Source: an uncultured Bacilli bacterium (GTDB lineage: Bacteria; Bacillota_I; Bacilli_A; RF39; UBA660). From it: 8,015 nt of DNA. The stretch spans positions 1-8,015 of the forward strand of contig CANQLN010000041.1 in the NCBI GenBank assembly GCA_947624695.1, given 5' to 3'. Below are positions 1 to 7,015 of the stretch, piece by piece. A program made the position numbers and the translations under genes. The notes beneath the pieces were generated by a model, which made no database searches, was not told where the DNA came from, and saw only the letters and a program-made list of their open reading frames with translations. Position 1 is the first letter of the stretch. Every line of letters starts with the position of its first letter.

Positions 1-1600
1 CATGGGCTCCTTCTTTTTTGGCTTGTTCATAAGGAATTTCTTCCCACGTAACTGGAGTATTCGTTTGAATCATTTCATTAACCCGGTCTTCAACTTTTCT
101 CTTTTCTTCATCAGTTAATTTATGATCACAATTAAAGTCAAATCTAATTCTTTCGGGTGTTATATTACAACCTTTTTGAATAACATCTGGCCCATATATT
201 TCTTGTAAAGTAGCTAGTAATAAATGGGCTAAAGTATGATACTTAGTTGATTCAATCGAATGATCAGCAAGACCACCTTTGAATGATCCTGCATCAATGG
301 TTCTAGACTTATCTTGATGTTCTTTAAAACATTTATCAAATCCTTCACGATCAACTTCTAAATTATTTTCATGCGCTAATTCTTCCGTCATTTCAATCGG
401 AAAACCAAAGGTATCAAATAATTTAAAAGCATCTTCCCCTTTTAAAGTATTTCCTTCTAAATGTTTAATCGTTTTATAAAATAATCTTTCACCATCTTTT
501 AAAGTTTTACTAAATTTATTATATTCTTTTTCCATCTCGGCAAAGATAAATTCTTTATTGCGGGTTAGTTCATGATAAACACTATCATATTCCTTAATAT
601 AAATAGCGGCGAGATCATTTAAAACATAATCATTAATTTCTAATTTTTTTAAGTGCCTTATAGCTCTTCTTAAAAGTCTTCTTAAAACATAACCGGCTCC
701 AATATTACTTGGCGTAATTCCATGGTCATCACCTAGAATAAAGGTAGAGGTTCTTACATGATCCATGATAATGCGGAAAGAACTTTTATAGTCGGCATAT
801 TTTTTACCGGATAATTCTTCTAATTTAGTTTTAATGCCCGCAAAAATATCGGAATCATAAACACTTTCTAAATGGTTTAAAACGGTAATAGTTCTTTCTA
901 AGCCCATACCAGTATCAACATTTTGTTGTTTTAATTTGGTAAGCTTGCCTTCTTCACTCCGGTAATATTCCATGAAAACATCGTTCCAGATTTCTAGATA
1001 TTTTCCACAATCACAAGCAGGAGAACACTCAGGTCCACAAGCTTCTTTACCGGTATCATAAAACATTTCCGTATCTGGTCCACATGGGCCAATGCCACTT
1101 CCTAAAATCCAAAAATTATTTTCCTTAGGTAAAAAGAATAAATGATCTTCTTCAACTCCTAAACTTCGCCAGATGTTATATGACTCCGTATCTTTTGGAG
1201 CAATATCATCACCGGCAAAAACCGTAAAATAAAGTTTTTCTTTCGGAATACCTAAATATTCTTTACTCGTTAAAAATTCATAACTATATTTAATAGCCTC
1301 TTCTTTAAAGTAATCACCTAAACTCCAGTTTCCTAACATTTCAAAGAAAGTTAAATGAGAGGCATCGCCTACTTCATCAATATCACTAGTTCTAATACAT
1401 TTTTGAACATCCGTAAGTCTTTTACCACTAGGATGACTAGTTCCTAAAAGATAAGGCACTAAAGGATGCATTCCGGCAGTGGTAAATAAAACTGTTGGAT
1501 CATTTTCGGGAATTAAGGAAGCCGAATCAATAATTTTATGATTCTTGCTTTCAAAAAATTTTAAATACATCTCCCGTAATTTTTCTGCTTCTATTTTCAT
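1..1600 (-). CDS. alaS: Alanyl-tRNA synthetase, short architecture, 3' end outside the window
   Basis: Class IIc synthetase that attaches alanine to tRNA-Ala in the cytoplasm. 533 codons are visible and the frame is open at the left edge. The N-terminal catalytic domain has the motif 2 region around R70 (RTSDIDEVGDASHLTFFEMLGNW begins there) and motif 3 NVDTGMGLERT at 227-237. A cysteine cluster C188, C192, C196, C198 lies in between. The tRNA-recognition helices follow (about 240-430), then DAGSFKGGLADHS (436-448) and directly the editing-site motif HTLAH (455-459). In E. coli AlaRS the equivalent HxxxH lies near residue 564, so about 100 residues, the glycine-rich beta-barrel of the editing region, are missing here. 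The ATG at 1600 overlaps the upstream kinase stop (ATGA), implying translational coupling. Transcription is governed by the alanine T-box at 2149-2333. Identification is secure; the total length is not visible. Confidence 0.97.
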   Translation of the reverse strand, partial: MKIEAEKLREMYLKFFESKNHKIIDSASLIPENDPTVLFTTAGMHPLVPYLLGTSHPSGKRLTDVQKCIRTSDIDEVGDASHLTFFEMLGNWSLGDYFKEEAIKYSYEFLTSKEYLGIPKEKLYFTVFAGDDIAPKDTESYNIWRSLGVEEDHLFFLPKENNFWILGSGIGPCGPDTEMFYDTGKEACGPECSPACDCGKYLEIWNDVFMEYYRSEEGKLTKLKQQNVDTGMGLERTITVLNHLESVYDSDIFAGIKTKLEELSGKKYADYKSSFRIIMDHVRTSTFILGDDHGITPSNIGAGYVLRRLLRRAIRHLKKLEINDYVLNDLAAIYIKEYDSVYHELTRNKEFIFAEMEKEYNKFSKTLKDGERLFYKTIKHLEGNTLKGEDAFKLFDTFGFPIEMTEELAHENNLEVDREGFDKCFKEHQDKSRTIDAGSFKGGLADHSIESTKYHTLAHLLLATLQEIYGPDVIQKGCNITPERIRFDFNCDHKLTDEEKRKVEDRVNEMIQTNTPVTWEEIPYEQAKKEGAH

Positions 1601-2124
1601 TTTTCTAATCCTTCCAAAAATTTAAATATTTTATCTTTTAAAACACTTATATCATCATTAGCCACAATATAATCAAAATCTTCATAACTATCTAAAGCTG
1701 TTTCCGAAATATGAGATTGTTCTTCAATCGTTAAATTGCTTTGACTAAATTGGTTTTCGACACAAATTGCATAAACATTATCATAATTTAATTTAATATC
1801 ATCGATTTCTTCTGGAAAACGAGCACCCGCAATAACCACATTATCGGTCATTGTTTCATATATTTTTAAATCATCAAGCATATTTTTAATAAAATATTTA
1901 TCATCTATCTTTCTTATTTTATCACCTAATTCTTGTAAATAAGCACGGGGTTTGGTATTTGGATTACCATCCCAATCAGATAATTCTTGGGCAAATAATT
2001 TTAAAGTTTTACTATATTCTGTTAAAACACAACTTTGTAATTTATAAATATAGTATTCTTTAATTAATTTGGCTACTTCTCCTTTTCCACTTCCTGCTTT
2101 TCCCGCAATTATAAATATTTTCAT
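1597..2124 (-). CDS. P-loop nucleotide kinase, deoxynucleoside-monophosphate-kinase-like
   Basis: Predicted cytoplasmic kinase of 175 residues. The N-terminus MKIFIIAGKAGSGKGE carries a Walker A P-loop (GKAGSGKG, residues 8-15). The segment WDGNPNTKPRAYLQELGDKIR resembles the substrate-binding region of dNMP kinases, with R and LQ spaced as in that family. FDYIVANDD near the C-terminus is like the adenine-contact region of guanylate and dNMP kinases. The exact substrate (dNMP, NMP or another) cannot be read from sequence. I chose the ATG at 2124 because AGGTGG sits 5 nt upstream; a GTG at 2133 in the same frame overlaps that ribosome site and is unlikely. It is the first gene after the alanine T-box and its TGA overlaps the alaS ATG, so it is co-transcribed and probably translationally coupled with alaS. 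A role in alanine or tRNA biology is not evident from the protein. Confidence 0.85.
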   Translation of the reverse strand: MKIFIIAGKAGSGKGEVAKLIKEYYIYKLQSCVLTEYSKTLKLFAQELSDWDGNPNTKPRAYLQELGDKIRKIDDKYFIKNMLDDLKIYETMTDNVVIAGARFPEEIDDIKLNYDNVYAICVENQFSQSNLTIEEQSHISETALDSYEDFDYIVANDDISVLKDKIFKFLEGLEK

Positions 2125-2148
2125 AACTTCCACCTTTCCTTATTATAT

Positions 2149-2195
2149 AAAAAAGAATGATACTTAAGGAGTCATAAATGACGGTACCATCCTTT
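2149..2195 (-). terminator. T-box-controlled intrinsic terminator
   Basis: GGATGGTAC (2184-2192) pairs over nine positions, with G-U wobbles, with GTATCATTC (2155-2163), which is followed at once by six T on the minus strand (2149-2154). Flanking AAAG can extend the stem into the T tract. Forming this stem uses up the TGGTAC of the antiterminator bulge, so terminator and antiterminator are mutually exclusive. It lies 25 nt before the kinase start codon. Confidence 0.85.
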
Positions 2196-2333
2196 ATTTA
2201 ACTTACTTATGATAACGGTATTTACCGATTAATCTTGGAAAGCAGCAATTATTTAAGTTTTATTTATTAGTTCTCACCACCACTAACTCTCTTTAAAATT
2301 ACTTCTTAAATAACATCTTTCCGCACTGATTAC
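2149..2333 (-). promoter_or_regulatory. Alanine T-box riboswitch (leader of the kinase-alaS operon)
   Basis: Reads uncharged tRNA-Ala and switches between antitermination and termination. Stem I base is 2328-2332 with 2230-2234 (TAATC/GATTA), followed by 2317-2322 with 2237-2242 (GGAAAG/CTTTCC). Above these is the specifier loop, whose 3' side reads AATTGCTG: GCU (2244-2246, alanine) followed by the expected purine. An upper helix ATTTAAG/CTTAAAT and a distal loop containing GGTGGTGAGA complete stem I. Stem III is 2216-2227 (CGGT/ACCG), only two bases after stem I, so stem II is absent. The antiterminator is 2166-2194, AAGGA/TCCTT and GTCA/TGAC flanking the bulge TGGTACC that would bind the tRNA acceptor end. 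The competing terminator is annotated separately. The specifier matches the downstream alaS gene. Confidence 0.92.
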
Positions 2334-2339
2334 ATAATT

Positions 2340-2368
2340 AATATATCACACTTTTTATCTATTGGCTA
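2340..2368 (-). promoter_or_regulatory. Promoter of the T-box-kinase-alaS operon
   Basis: Extended -10 element TGA-TATATT (2340-2348) with a 17-nt spacer to a weak -35, TAGCCA (2363-2368, four of six consensus bases). The predicted start at about 2333 is the base next to the first base pair of T-box stem I, which strongly supports the call. The -35 lies within the last codons of the upstream AI-2E-family gene. Confidence 0.7.
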
Positions 2369-3479
2369 GTTTTTCTTTGGCAAAATCAAAGATAACCCGG
2401 GCAATAGTTAATATTGGGGCCGCTAAAATCATACCTAAAATCCCAAAGAAATGGCCAAAAACTAGTAAAGCAATAATAATGGCGATCGGATGGGTTTGAC
2501 TGGCTTTACTCATGATAATCGGTTGTAAAATATAGTTTTCAAAAATTTGAACAATCACACAAATAATTAAGGTTCCTATTCCGATTAATGGCGATTGTGT
2601 AAGACCCACAATAACCGCGGTGGCTCCCCCAATATACGGCCCAATAAACGGAATTAAATCCGTTAAACCACATAACAAACCAAATAACAAAGGAGCATTT
2701 AAACCAACTAAAGCAAAACCAATGGAATCACAAACCAAGACGACTAGAGCTACTAAGAAGGTACCATTAACGCATCTTCTTACTTCAACACTCATTCTTG
2801 CTGCTAAATTATGAACATCTCCTTGCACTCTTTTTGGAAATAACTTTTTAAAGTGATCAGAAATACTATCGTAATCAATTAGCATATAAACCCCGATGAT
2901 TAAACCCATTAAGAAAGTTCCAATACCCCCGAACAAAGAAACAACAATATTAATTATAGTATTAGGTAAACTTTTGGCAATACCAGCACTAAAGCTTGTT
3001 ATTTCACTTAATAATTTTTGTTGGAAATCAGCCAGATTCAAACCACTTTCCGCTAAACTCTTAAAGATATTATTAATATTTTTAGTAATACTTTCGACAA
3101 ATCCGGGAAGAAGACCAACTAATTCATTAACCTCGTTATAAACTGTTGGGACAAAAATATACAAGATCCCAAATAAAGCTAAAACAAAGACCGCAAAAAC
3201 CATGATAGCACTTAAAGTTTTATTCTTAACATATTTATTTAATCTCTCCGCTAAAGGTTTTAAAAGCCAAGCTAAAATAAAACCAATAAAGAAAGGACTA
3301 ATAACTTTCAATAGATCAATAACAAAAGTCATAACTGTTAATTGTTTGGCCGCAATAATAATGGCTAAAATTAAACAAGCAATAAAAACAAAATAAAGAA
3401 GTTTTAAAATTTTTTTCGATAAACCAATTACTTCATTAAGTTCTTCTGTATTAATTTCTTTATCTTTCTTATTTTTCAT
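2355..3479 (-). CDS. AI-2E family transporter (YrrI-like, UPF0118)
   Basis: Integral membrane protein of 374 residues, the usual size for this family. Predicted membrane segments lie at roughly 25-44, 53-74, 86-110, 170-200, 235-260, 262-292, 297-318 and 330-368. A large amphipathic stretch (about 112-168) sits between the third and fourth, as is typical. Family signatures include DLIPFIGPYIGG (274-285), ENYILQPIIMSK (314-325) and the C-terminal HPIAIIIALLVFGHFFGILG followed by AAPI. Members have been linked to autoinducer-2 export or to Na+/H+ antiport, but most are uncharacterised; the substrate here is unknown. The ATG at 3479 has AGGAAGTGA just upstream. A TATAAT at 3500-3505 lacks a good -35, so the gene may be transcribed partly from the promoter of the preceding gene. 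Its B. subtilis counterpart yrrI also neighbours alaS. Confidence 0.92.
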   Translation of the reverse strand: MKNKKDKEINTEELNEVIGLSKKILKLLYFVFIACLILAIIIAAKQLTVMTFVIDLLKVISPFFIGFILAWLLKPLAERLNKYVKNKTLSAIMVFAVFVLALFGILYIFVPTVYNEVNELVGLLPGFVESITKNINNIFKSLAESGLNLADFQQKLLSEITSFSAGIAKSLPNTIINIVVSLFGGIGTFLMGLIIGVYMLIDYDSISDHFKKLFPKRVQGDVHNLAARMSVEVRRCVNGTFLVALVVLVCDSIGFALVGLNAPLLFGLLCGLTDLIPFIGPYIGGATAVIVGLTQSPLIGIGTLIICVIVQIFENYILQPIIMSKASQTHPIAIIIALLVFGHFFGILGMILAAPILTIARVIFDFAKEKLANR

Positions 3480-3540
3480 CTAATCACTTCCTACTATTAA
3501 TTATACTATAAATTTTTAAAAAAACTATTTATTTTCTTTT

Positions 3541-4506
3541 TTACTTCACGATTCTTTGCATTACTCTTTTTAAAATGACATCATCTTGCGGATAATTTTT
3601 TAAATATTTGGCCCTTTCTTTAATACTTTTAACTAAATTATATTCCGTCATAACCACTTCGGACTTACCTTTATATTTATTCGTTTTTTGAAAATGATAA
3701 TCACCAGTTTTTTTATCCCCAATTAAATAATAATTTTTTGCTAAAGTCAAATGAACTAAACATCTGGCATTAGAGGATAATCCTAGTAATTCAAAGGCTT
3801 CATCTAAACTATAACCATGATCAATTAAAGCAAAAAGACTGGCATAATCTATAACATTAGAATTTTGAACTTCATTCTCTTTTCTATTTTTAATCCGATA
3901 AATAATCGTTCTAATTAGTTTCATATAATCTTTAGAATATTCTTCTGTTCCATCAAAATGAAAAGTATAATATAAAGCGACATCAAGACCATTTTTTATA
4001 ATATTTCTCTTGATGCGCATCAAAACTGGAGAGTCATTTTCTCCTAATAAATCTTCTAAAGAATAATTTCTAACTTTTTTATAAACTTTTTTAGGTAAAA
4101 CACTTAATTTATTATATAAAAATAAAATAGTTTTAACATTTTCAAGGCCAAAGTCAGTCTTTTTTCCTAAAAGCCTTAGATGCTGAAAAAATTTTTCTTC
4201 CTTTAATTTATTAACATCATCAATTAAAAGTTTTAAATAAACTCTAGCGTTTTGGGAATTTAATAAAGCACATTTTTCTAAACAAGTATAAACTTTTTCA
4301 TAACGTTTTTGACTAATTAAAACTTCCCGATAATCATATAATTCTTTAAAGTTAATATATTCATAAGTACTATCTTCTCTTTTTGTAATTAAACCATTTT
4401 CTATAAAAGATTCTATTTCTTCTTTAGAAAAATACTTCTCTAAATCTTTTAAAGTTAAATCAGGGCTATCCAAAACTAATTCAAAAAGTTTATCTTTTTT
4501 ATCCAT
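3541..4506 (-). CDS. Unrecognised helical protein of 321 residues
   Basis: I do not recognise a family. The protein is highly charged, rich in Lys, Leu, Glu and Tyr, with no signal peptide or membrane segment, and so probably cytoplasmic. The first 55 residues (LFELVLDSPDLTLKDLEKYF, then EEIESFIENGLITKRED) read like a small winged-helix-type segment ending in a short hairpin. The rest looks like successive helix pairs with a TPR-like feel, for example YREVLISQKRYEKVYTCLEK and ARCLVHLTLAKNYYLIGDKK. These are inferences from composition and periodicity. I chose the ATG at 4506 because GAGG lies 6 nt upstream and no ribosome site precedes the in-frame ATG at 4518. Its own promoter (4532-4560) follows the terminator of the previous unit. 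It ends 61 nt before the AI-2E-family gene, so the two may be co-transcribed. Confidence 0.85.
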   Translation of the reverse strand: MDKKDKLFELVLDSPDLTLKDLEKYFSKEEIESFIENGLITKREDSTYEYINFKELYDYREVLISQKRYEKVYTCLEKCALLNSQNARVYLKLLIDDVNKLKEEKFFQHLRLLGKKTDFGLENVKTILFLYNKLSVLPKKVYKKVRNYSLEDLLGENDSPVLMRIKRNIIKNGLDVALYYTFHFDGTEEYSKDYMKLIRTIIYRIKNRKENEVQNSNVIDYASLFALIDHGYSLDEAFELLGLSSNARCLVHLTLAKNYYLIGDKKTGDYHFQKTNKYKGKSEVVMTEYNLVKSIKERAKYLKNYPQDDVILKRVMQRIVK

Positions 4507-4531
4507 AAAATACCTCATTAAAGTATTTTAT

Positions 4532-4560
4532 ATTTTACTCTAAATATATAAATAAGTAAA
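4532..4560 (-). promoter_or_regulatory. Sigma-A-type promoter of the 321-residue protein gene
   Basis: TTTACT (4555-4560), 17-nt spacer, TAAAAT (4532-4537), with an expected start near 4525, about 19 nt before the chosen ATG. It lies immediately after the intrinsic terminator of the upstream unit, which is where a new promoter is needed. Confidence 0.6.
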
Positions 4561-4584
4561 CAAAAAGCACTACTTTTCAGTGCT
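4561..4584 (-). terminator. Intrinsic terminator after the 52-residue peptide gene
   Basis: Perfect stem AGCACT/AGTGCT (4579-4584 with 4566-4571), a 7-nt loop and a T tract TTTTTGTTT on the minus strand. The 5' arm overlaps the stop codon of the small gene (4583-4585). It probably ends the recD2-small peptide transcript. Confidence 0.85.
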
Positions 4585-4741
4585 ATTTTCCCATTTTATT
4601 AGTCATATCGTTGGCTTTATCTAACATATTATTAATTAATTTATCAGCTTTATTTTTGGTGCTTTTATTTAATAATATATAGGTACCTAAACCAAGACCA
4701 GCTGCGGCCATTAAGCATAAAGTTGTTTCCATTTTTTTCAT
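4583..4741 (-). CDS. 52-residue single-pass membrane peptide (YtxH-like composition)
   Basis: The translation begins MKKMETTLCLMAAAGLGLG. It has a hydrophobic, Gly/Ala-rich N-terminal segment (residues 7-24) suited to one membrane helix, then a polar Lys/Asn/Asp-rich helix with Met and Leu at heptad-like spacing (KADKLINNMLDKANDMTNKM). This layout resembles small YtxH-type envelope proteins, but the match is only in architecture and no function is assigned. AGAGGTGG lies 5 nt before the ATG at 4741, a strong ribosome site. It sits 36 nt downstream of recD2 with no terminator between them, so it is probably the last gene of that transcript, though an AT-rich promoter in the gap cannot be excluded. 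The stop codon lies within the following terminator stem. Confidence 0.8.
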   Translation of the reverse strand: MKKMETTLCLMAAAGLGLGTYILLNKSTKNKADKLINNMLDKANDMTNKMGK

Positions 4742-4777
4742 CTATTCCACCTCTTTTATAGTATGAATAAAAATTAT

Positions 4778-6967
4778 TTAATTATGTATAAAAGTTGAAA
4801 GCAATCTTTCCTTTAAGGTAGTTTTTCTAATCATACCATAATCATTAAAAACCCCTTTATAAAAAGCCGCGGCATCCCCTATAATTATCAAACTTTTTTT
4901 AGCCCTGCTAACACCTGTATATAAAATTTTATTATAAAGCATAAGACCATATTGATAACTTATCGGCATAATAACATGATCAAATTCACTACCTTGACTT
5001 TTATGAATGGTAATTGCATAAGCATGTCTAATGTTAGCTAATTCTTTTTTCGAAATAGTTACAATATTGCCATCAAAATCAATCGTAATAACTTCTTTTC
5101 TATAAGGATTACTAATGGTAGCAATACTTTTAATAAAACCAATATCGCCATTAAAAACGGAGTTATCAGCATTATTTACTAGTTGTAAAACTTTATCGCC
5201 TTCTTTATAGGTAACATCACCATATGTAATTTTTCTTTGGCCATTATCCGGATTAAAAAGATTTGCTAACATGTAATTTAAATTATCAATTCCCGCTTCT
5301 CCTTTATACATCGGCGCTAAAATTTGCATATTATTTTCATCATAACCTCTTTTAATGCCCTCTTCCACAATCTTTTTAATCGTTAGCACAATATTTTTGG
5401 AATCCGTCATTAAAAAATTATAATCATCTTTTTTAGTGGTAAACTCTTCGGATAAATCTTTATTTTTTATTTCTCGAGCTAAATAAGGAATATAAGAGTT
5501 TTCACTTTGCCGATAAATATACTCTAAAGGTACATAATTAAATAAATCACTCGCAATTAAATCACTTAAGATAAGACCAGGTCCTACGGAAGGAAGTTGG
5601 AAAGCATCTCCAACTAAAATAAGTTTTACATAACTATGAATACCTTTTAGAAGAGATGCAAAAAGAAGAGAATCAATCATACTAACTTCATCCACAATAA
5701 TTAACTTTTGAAAATTTTTATTATGTTCATTAACGCCAAAGGCATTAGCGTCTTTATTCCATTTTAAATATCTATGAATAGTGGATGCTGGAAGATTCGT
5801 CGATAAACTCATTTTTTTACTAGCTCTTCCAGTTGGAGCCAGTAAAGCTATTTGTTCCGCAATATCTAAATTACTTAATTTATTAGTTTCAATATATAAT
5901 TTAACTATCGCATTGATAATGGTGGTTTTTCCCGTTCCCGGTCCTCCGGAAATAATCGTTATATTATTATTTAAAGCTTCACTAATTGCTTTCTTTTGAT
6001 CATCATTATAAGTAATATGTAATTTACTTTCTAACTTTTGAATTTTCTCACTATAATCTACTTTTTTAACTTCTTTACTTCCTATTTCTTCTAGTAATGA
6101 GGCAATATCAATCTCAGAGGCATAATATTCTTCTAAATAACAATTATTATTTTCTAAAACAATAAAGAGTTCCCTTTCTAATTCTTCTAAATATTCTTTA
6201 AATAAATCATAAGAAATAGATATTTTAAATAATTTAGCTAAACCCTCAAAGATATCTTCTAAAGAAGAATAAATATCTCCTTTTTGATAAGTAAGCATTT
6301 TTAAAGTTTCTAAAATGCAAGCTTTGACTCTTCTTTTATCTAAATAATCTTGATAATTATTTAAAAATAAATTATCTAATCTTTTAAATTCAATTATATC
6401 ACTAAGTAAATAAATATTATTGAAAACAACATCTTCAATATTATCTTTAAATTTGGCAAATATTCTTCCGGCTTCTTCAATCGAAAACCCCATATTTTTT
6501 AACTTAAGAATTAGATCAGATGTTTTAGAATAATTAACTAGCGAATTATAAATTTTATCTCTTTTAACCTCTGTCATTCCGGGAATATTATCTAAAGCAA
6601 ATTTATTTTCTTTAATAACATCTAAACTTTTTTCGCCATAAACTTCCACAATTTTTTCGGCCGTTTTTTTACCACAGCCTTTTATAAAAGAACTACTTAA
6701 AAATTCAATAATATCATCATTAGCTTTCGGCATAATATATTCATAACTATCAACTTTAAATTGCTCCCCAAATTTTTCATGCTTAACAAATTCACCTTCT
6801 AAGCTGATTAAAGTTTCTAATTTTAAATCTAAGAAATTACCCGTAATAGTTAAAACTTTTTTCAAGTACTTATTATCATCAGCTTCTTGCACTTTAAAAA
6901 GAGCAACTAGATAACTATTTGCTTCATTATAAAAAATTGTACTTTTTATTTTACCTACTAACCTCAT
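4778..6967 (-). CDS. recD2: RecD2-type ATP-dependent DNA helicase
   Basis: Superfamily 1B 5'-3' DNA helicase of 729 residues, the normal size for RecD2 (YrrC), which works outside a RecBCD complex in replication-fork and repair processes. The N-terminal OB-like domain is about 1-80 (VKHEKFGEQFKVDSYEY). Helix-hairpin-helix repeats cover about 86-200 (FIKGCGKKTAEKI, LDNIPGMTEVKRDKI). Helicase motifs are all present: Q motif Gln324, Walker A GGPGTGKT (341-348), Ia APTGRAS (377-383), Walker B VDEVSM (425-430), III VGDAFQLPSVGPG (452-464), IV Arg486 in YRQ, V IHKSQGSEF (654-662), VI YTGVSRAKK (683-691). The ATG at 6967 gives the family-typical N-terminus. No Shine-Dalgarno sequence precedes it, and the nearest -10 box would start transcription on the ATG itself. 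Confidence 0.97.
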   Translation of the reverse strand: MRLVGKIKSTIFYNEANSYLVALFKVQEADDNKYLKKVLTITGNFLDLKLETLISLEGEFVKHEKFGEQFKVDSYEYIMPKANDDIIEFLSSSFIKGCGKKTAEKIVEVYGEKSLDVIKENKFALDNIPGMTEVKRDKIYNSLVNYSKTSDLILKLKNMGFSIEEAGRIFAKFKDNIEDVVFNNIYLLSDIIEFKRLDNLFLNNYQDYLDKRRVKACILETLKMLTYQKGDIYSSLEDIFEGLAKLFKISISYDLFKEYLEELERELFIVLENNNCYLEEYYASEIDIASLLEEIGSKEVKKVDYSEKIQKLESKLHITYNDDQKKAISEALNNNITIISGGPGTGKTTIINAIVKLYIETNKLSNLDIAEQIALLAPTGRASKKMSLSTNLPASTIHRYLKWNKDANAFGVNEHNKNFQKLIIVDEVSMIDSLLFASLLKGIHSYVKLILVGDAFQLPSVGPGLILSDLIASDLFNYVPLEYIYRQSENSYIPYLAREIKNKDLSEEFTTKKDDYNFLMTDSKNIVLTIKKIVEEGIKRGYDENNMQILAPMYKGEAGIDNLNYMLANLFNPDNGQRKITYGDVTYKEGDKVLQLVNNADNSVFNGDIGFIKSIATISNPYRKEVITIDFDGNIVTISKKELANIRHAYAITIHKSQGSEFDHVIMPISYQYGLMLYNKILYTGVSRAKKSLIIIGDAAAFYKGVFNDYGMIRKTTLKERLLSTFIHN

Positions 6968-6973
6968 ATAATC

Positions 6974-7002
6974 ATTATACTAAAGAAAAAGAAAAAAGAC
7001 TA
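6974..7002 (-). promoter_or_regulatory. Candidate recD2 promoter giving a leaderless mRNA
   Basis: Consensus -10 TATAAT (6974-6979), with a poor -35 (TAGTCT, 6997-7002) at 17-nt spacing. Standard geometry places +1 at 6967, the A of the recD2 ATG. The spacer is the T tract of the upstream terminator, so one sequence serves two roles. Confidence 0.5.
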
Positions 7003-7015
7003 GAATTATCGAGCC
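6982..7015 (-). terminator. Intrinsic terminator after the three-span membrane protein gene
   Basis: GGCTCGA and TCTAGTC (within 6998-7015) pair with one mismatch and one G-U, with the loop TAAT, followed by TTTTTTCTTTTTCTTT on the minus strand. The stem is modest but the T tract is strong. The stop codon TAA of the upstream gene (7006-7008) falls in the loop. Confidence 0.65.

Noticed and set aside
2125..2133. GTG start giving a three-residue longer kinase
   Set aside because: The GTG overlaps the AGGTGG ribosome site that is correctly spaced for the ATG at 2124.
2620..3396. Three plus-strand open frames opposite the AI-2E-family gene
   Set aside because: They lie wholly inside a convincing minus-strand gene, have Pro/Lys/Ile-rich implausible translations and no ribosome sites; they are antisense shadows.
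3500..3505. TATAAT as a dedicated promoter for the AI-2E-family gene
   Set aside because: No acceptable -35 at 16-18 nt; in such AT-rich DNA a lone -10 match is weak, so it is mentioned only in the gene entry.
4507..4518. Upstream ATG for the 321-residue protein
   Set aside because: No ribosome site precedes it, whereas GAGG is well spaced for the ATG at 4506.
5781..5999. Plus-strand open frame opposite recD2
   Set aside because: It is antisense to the helicase Walker A region, whose conserved coding explains the open frame.
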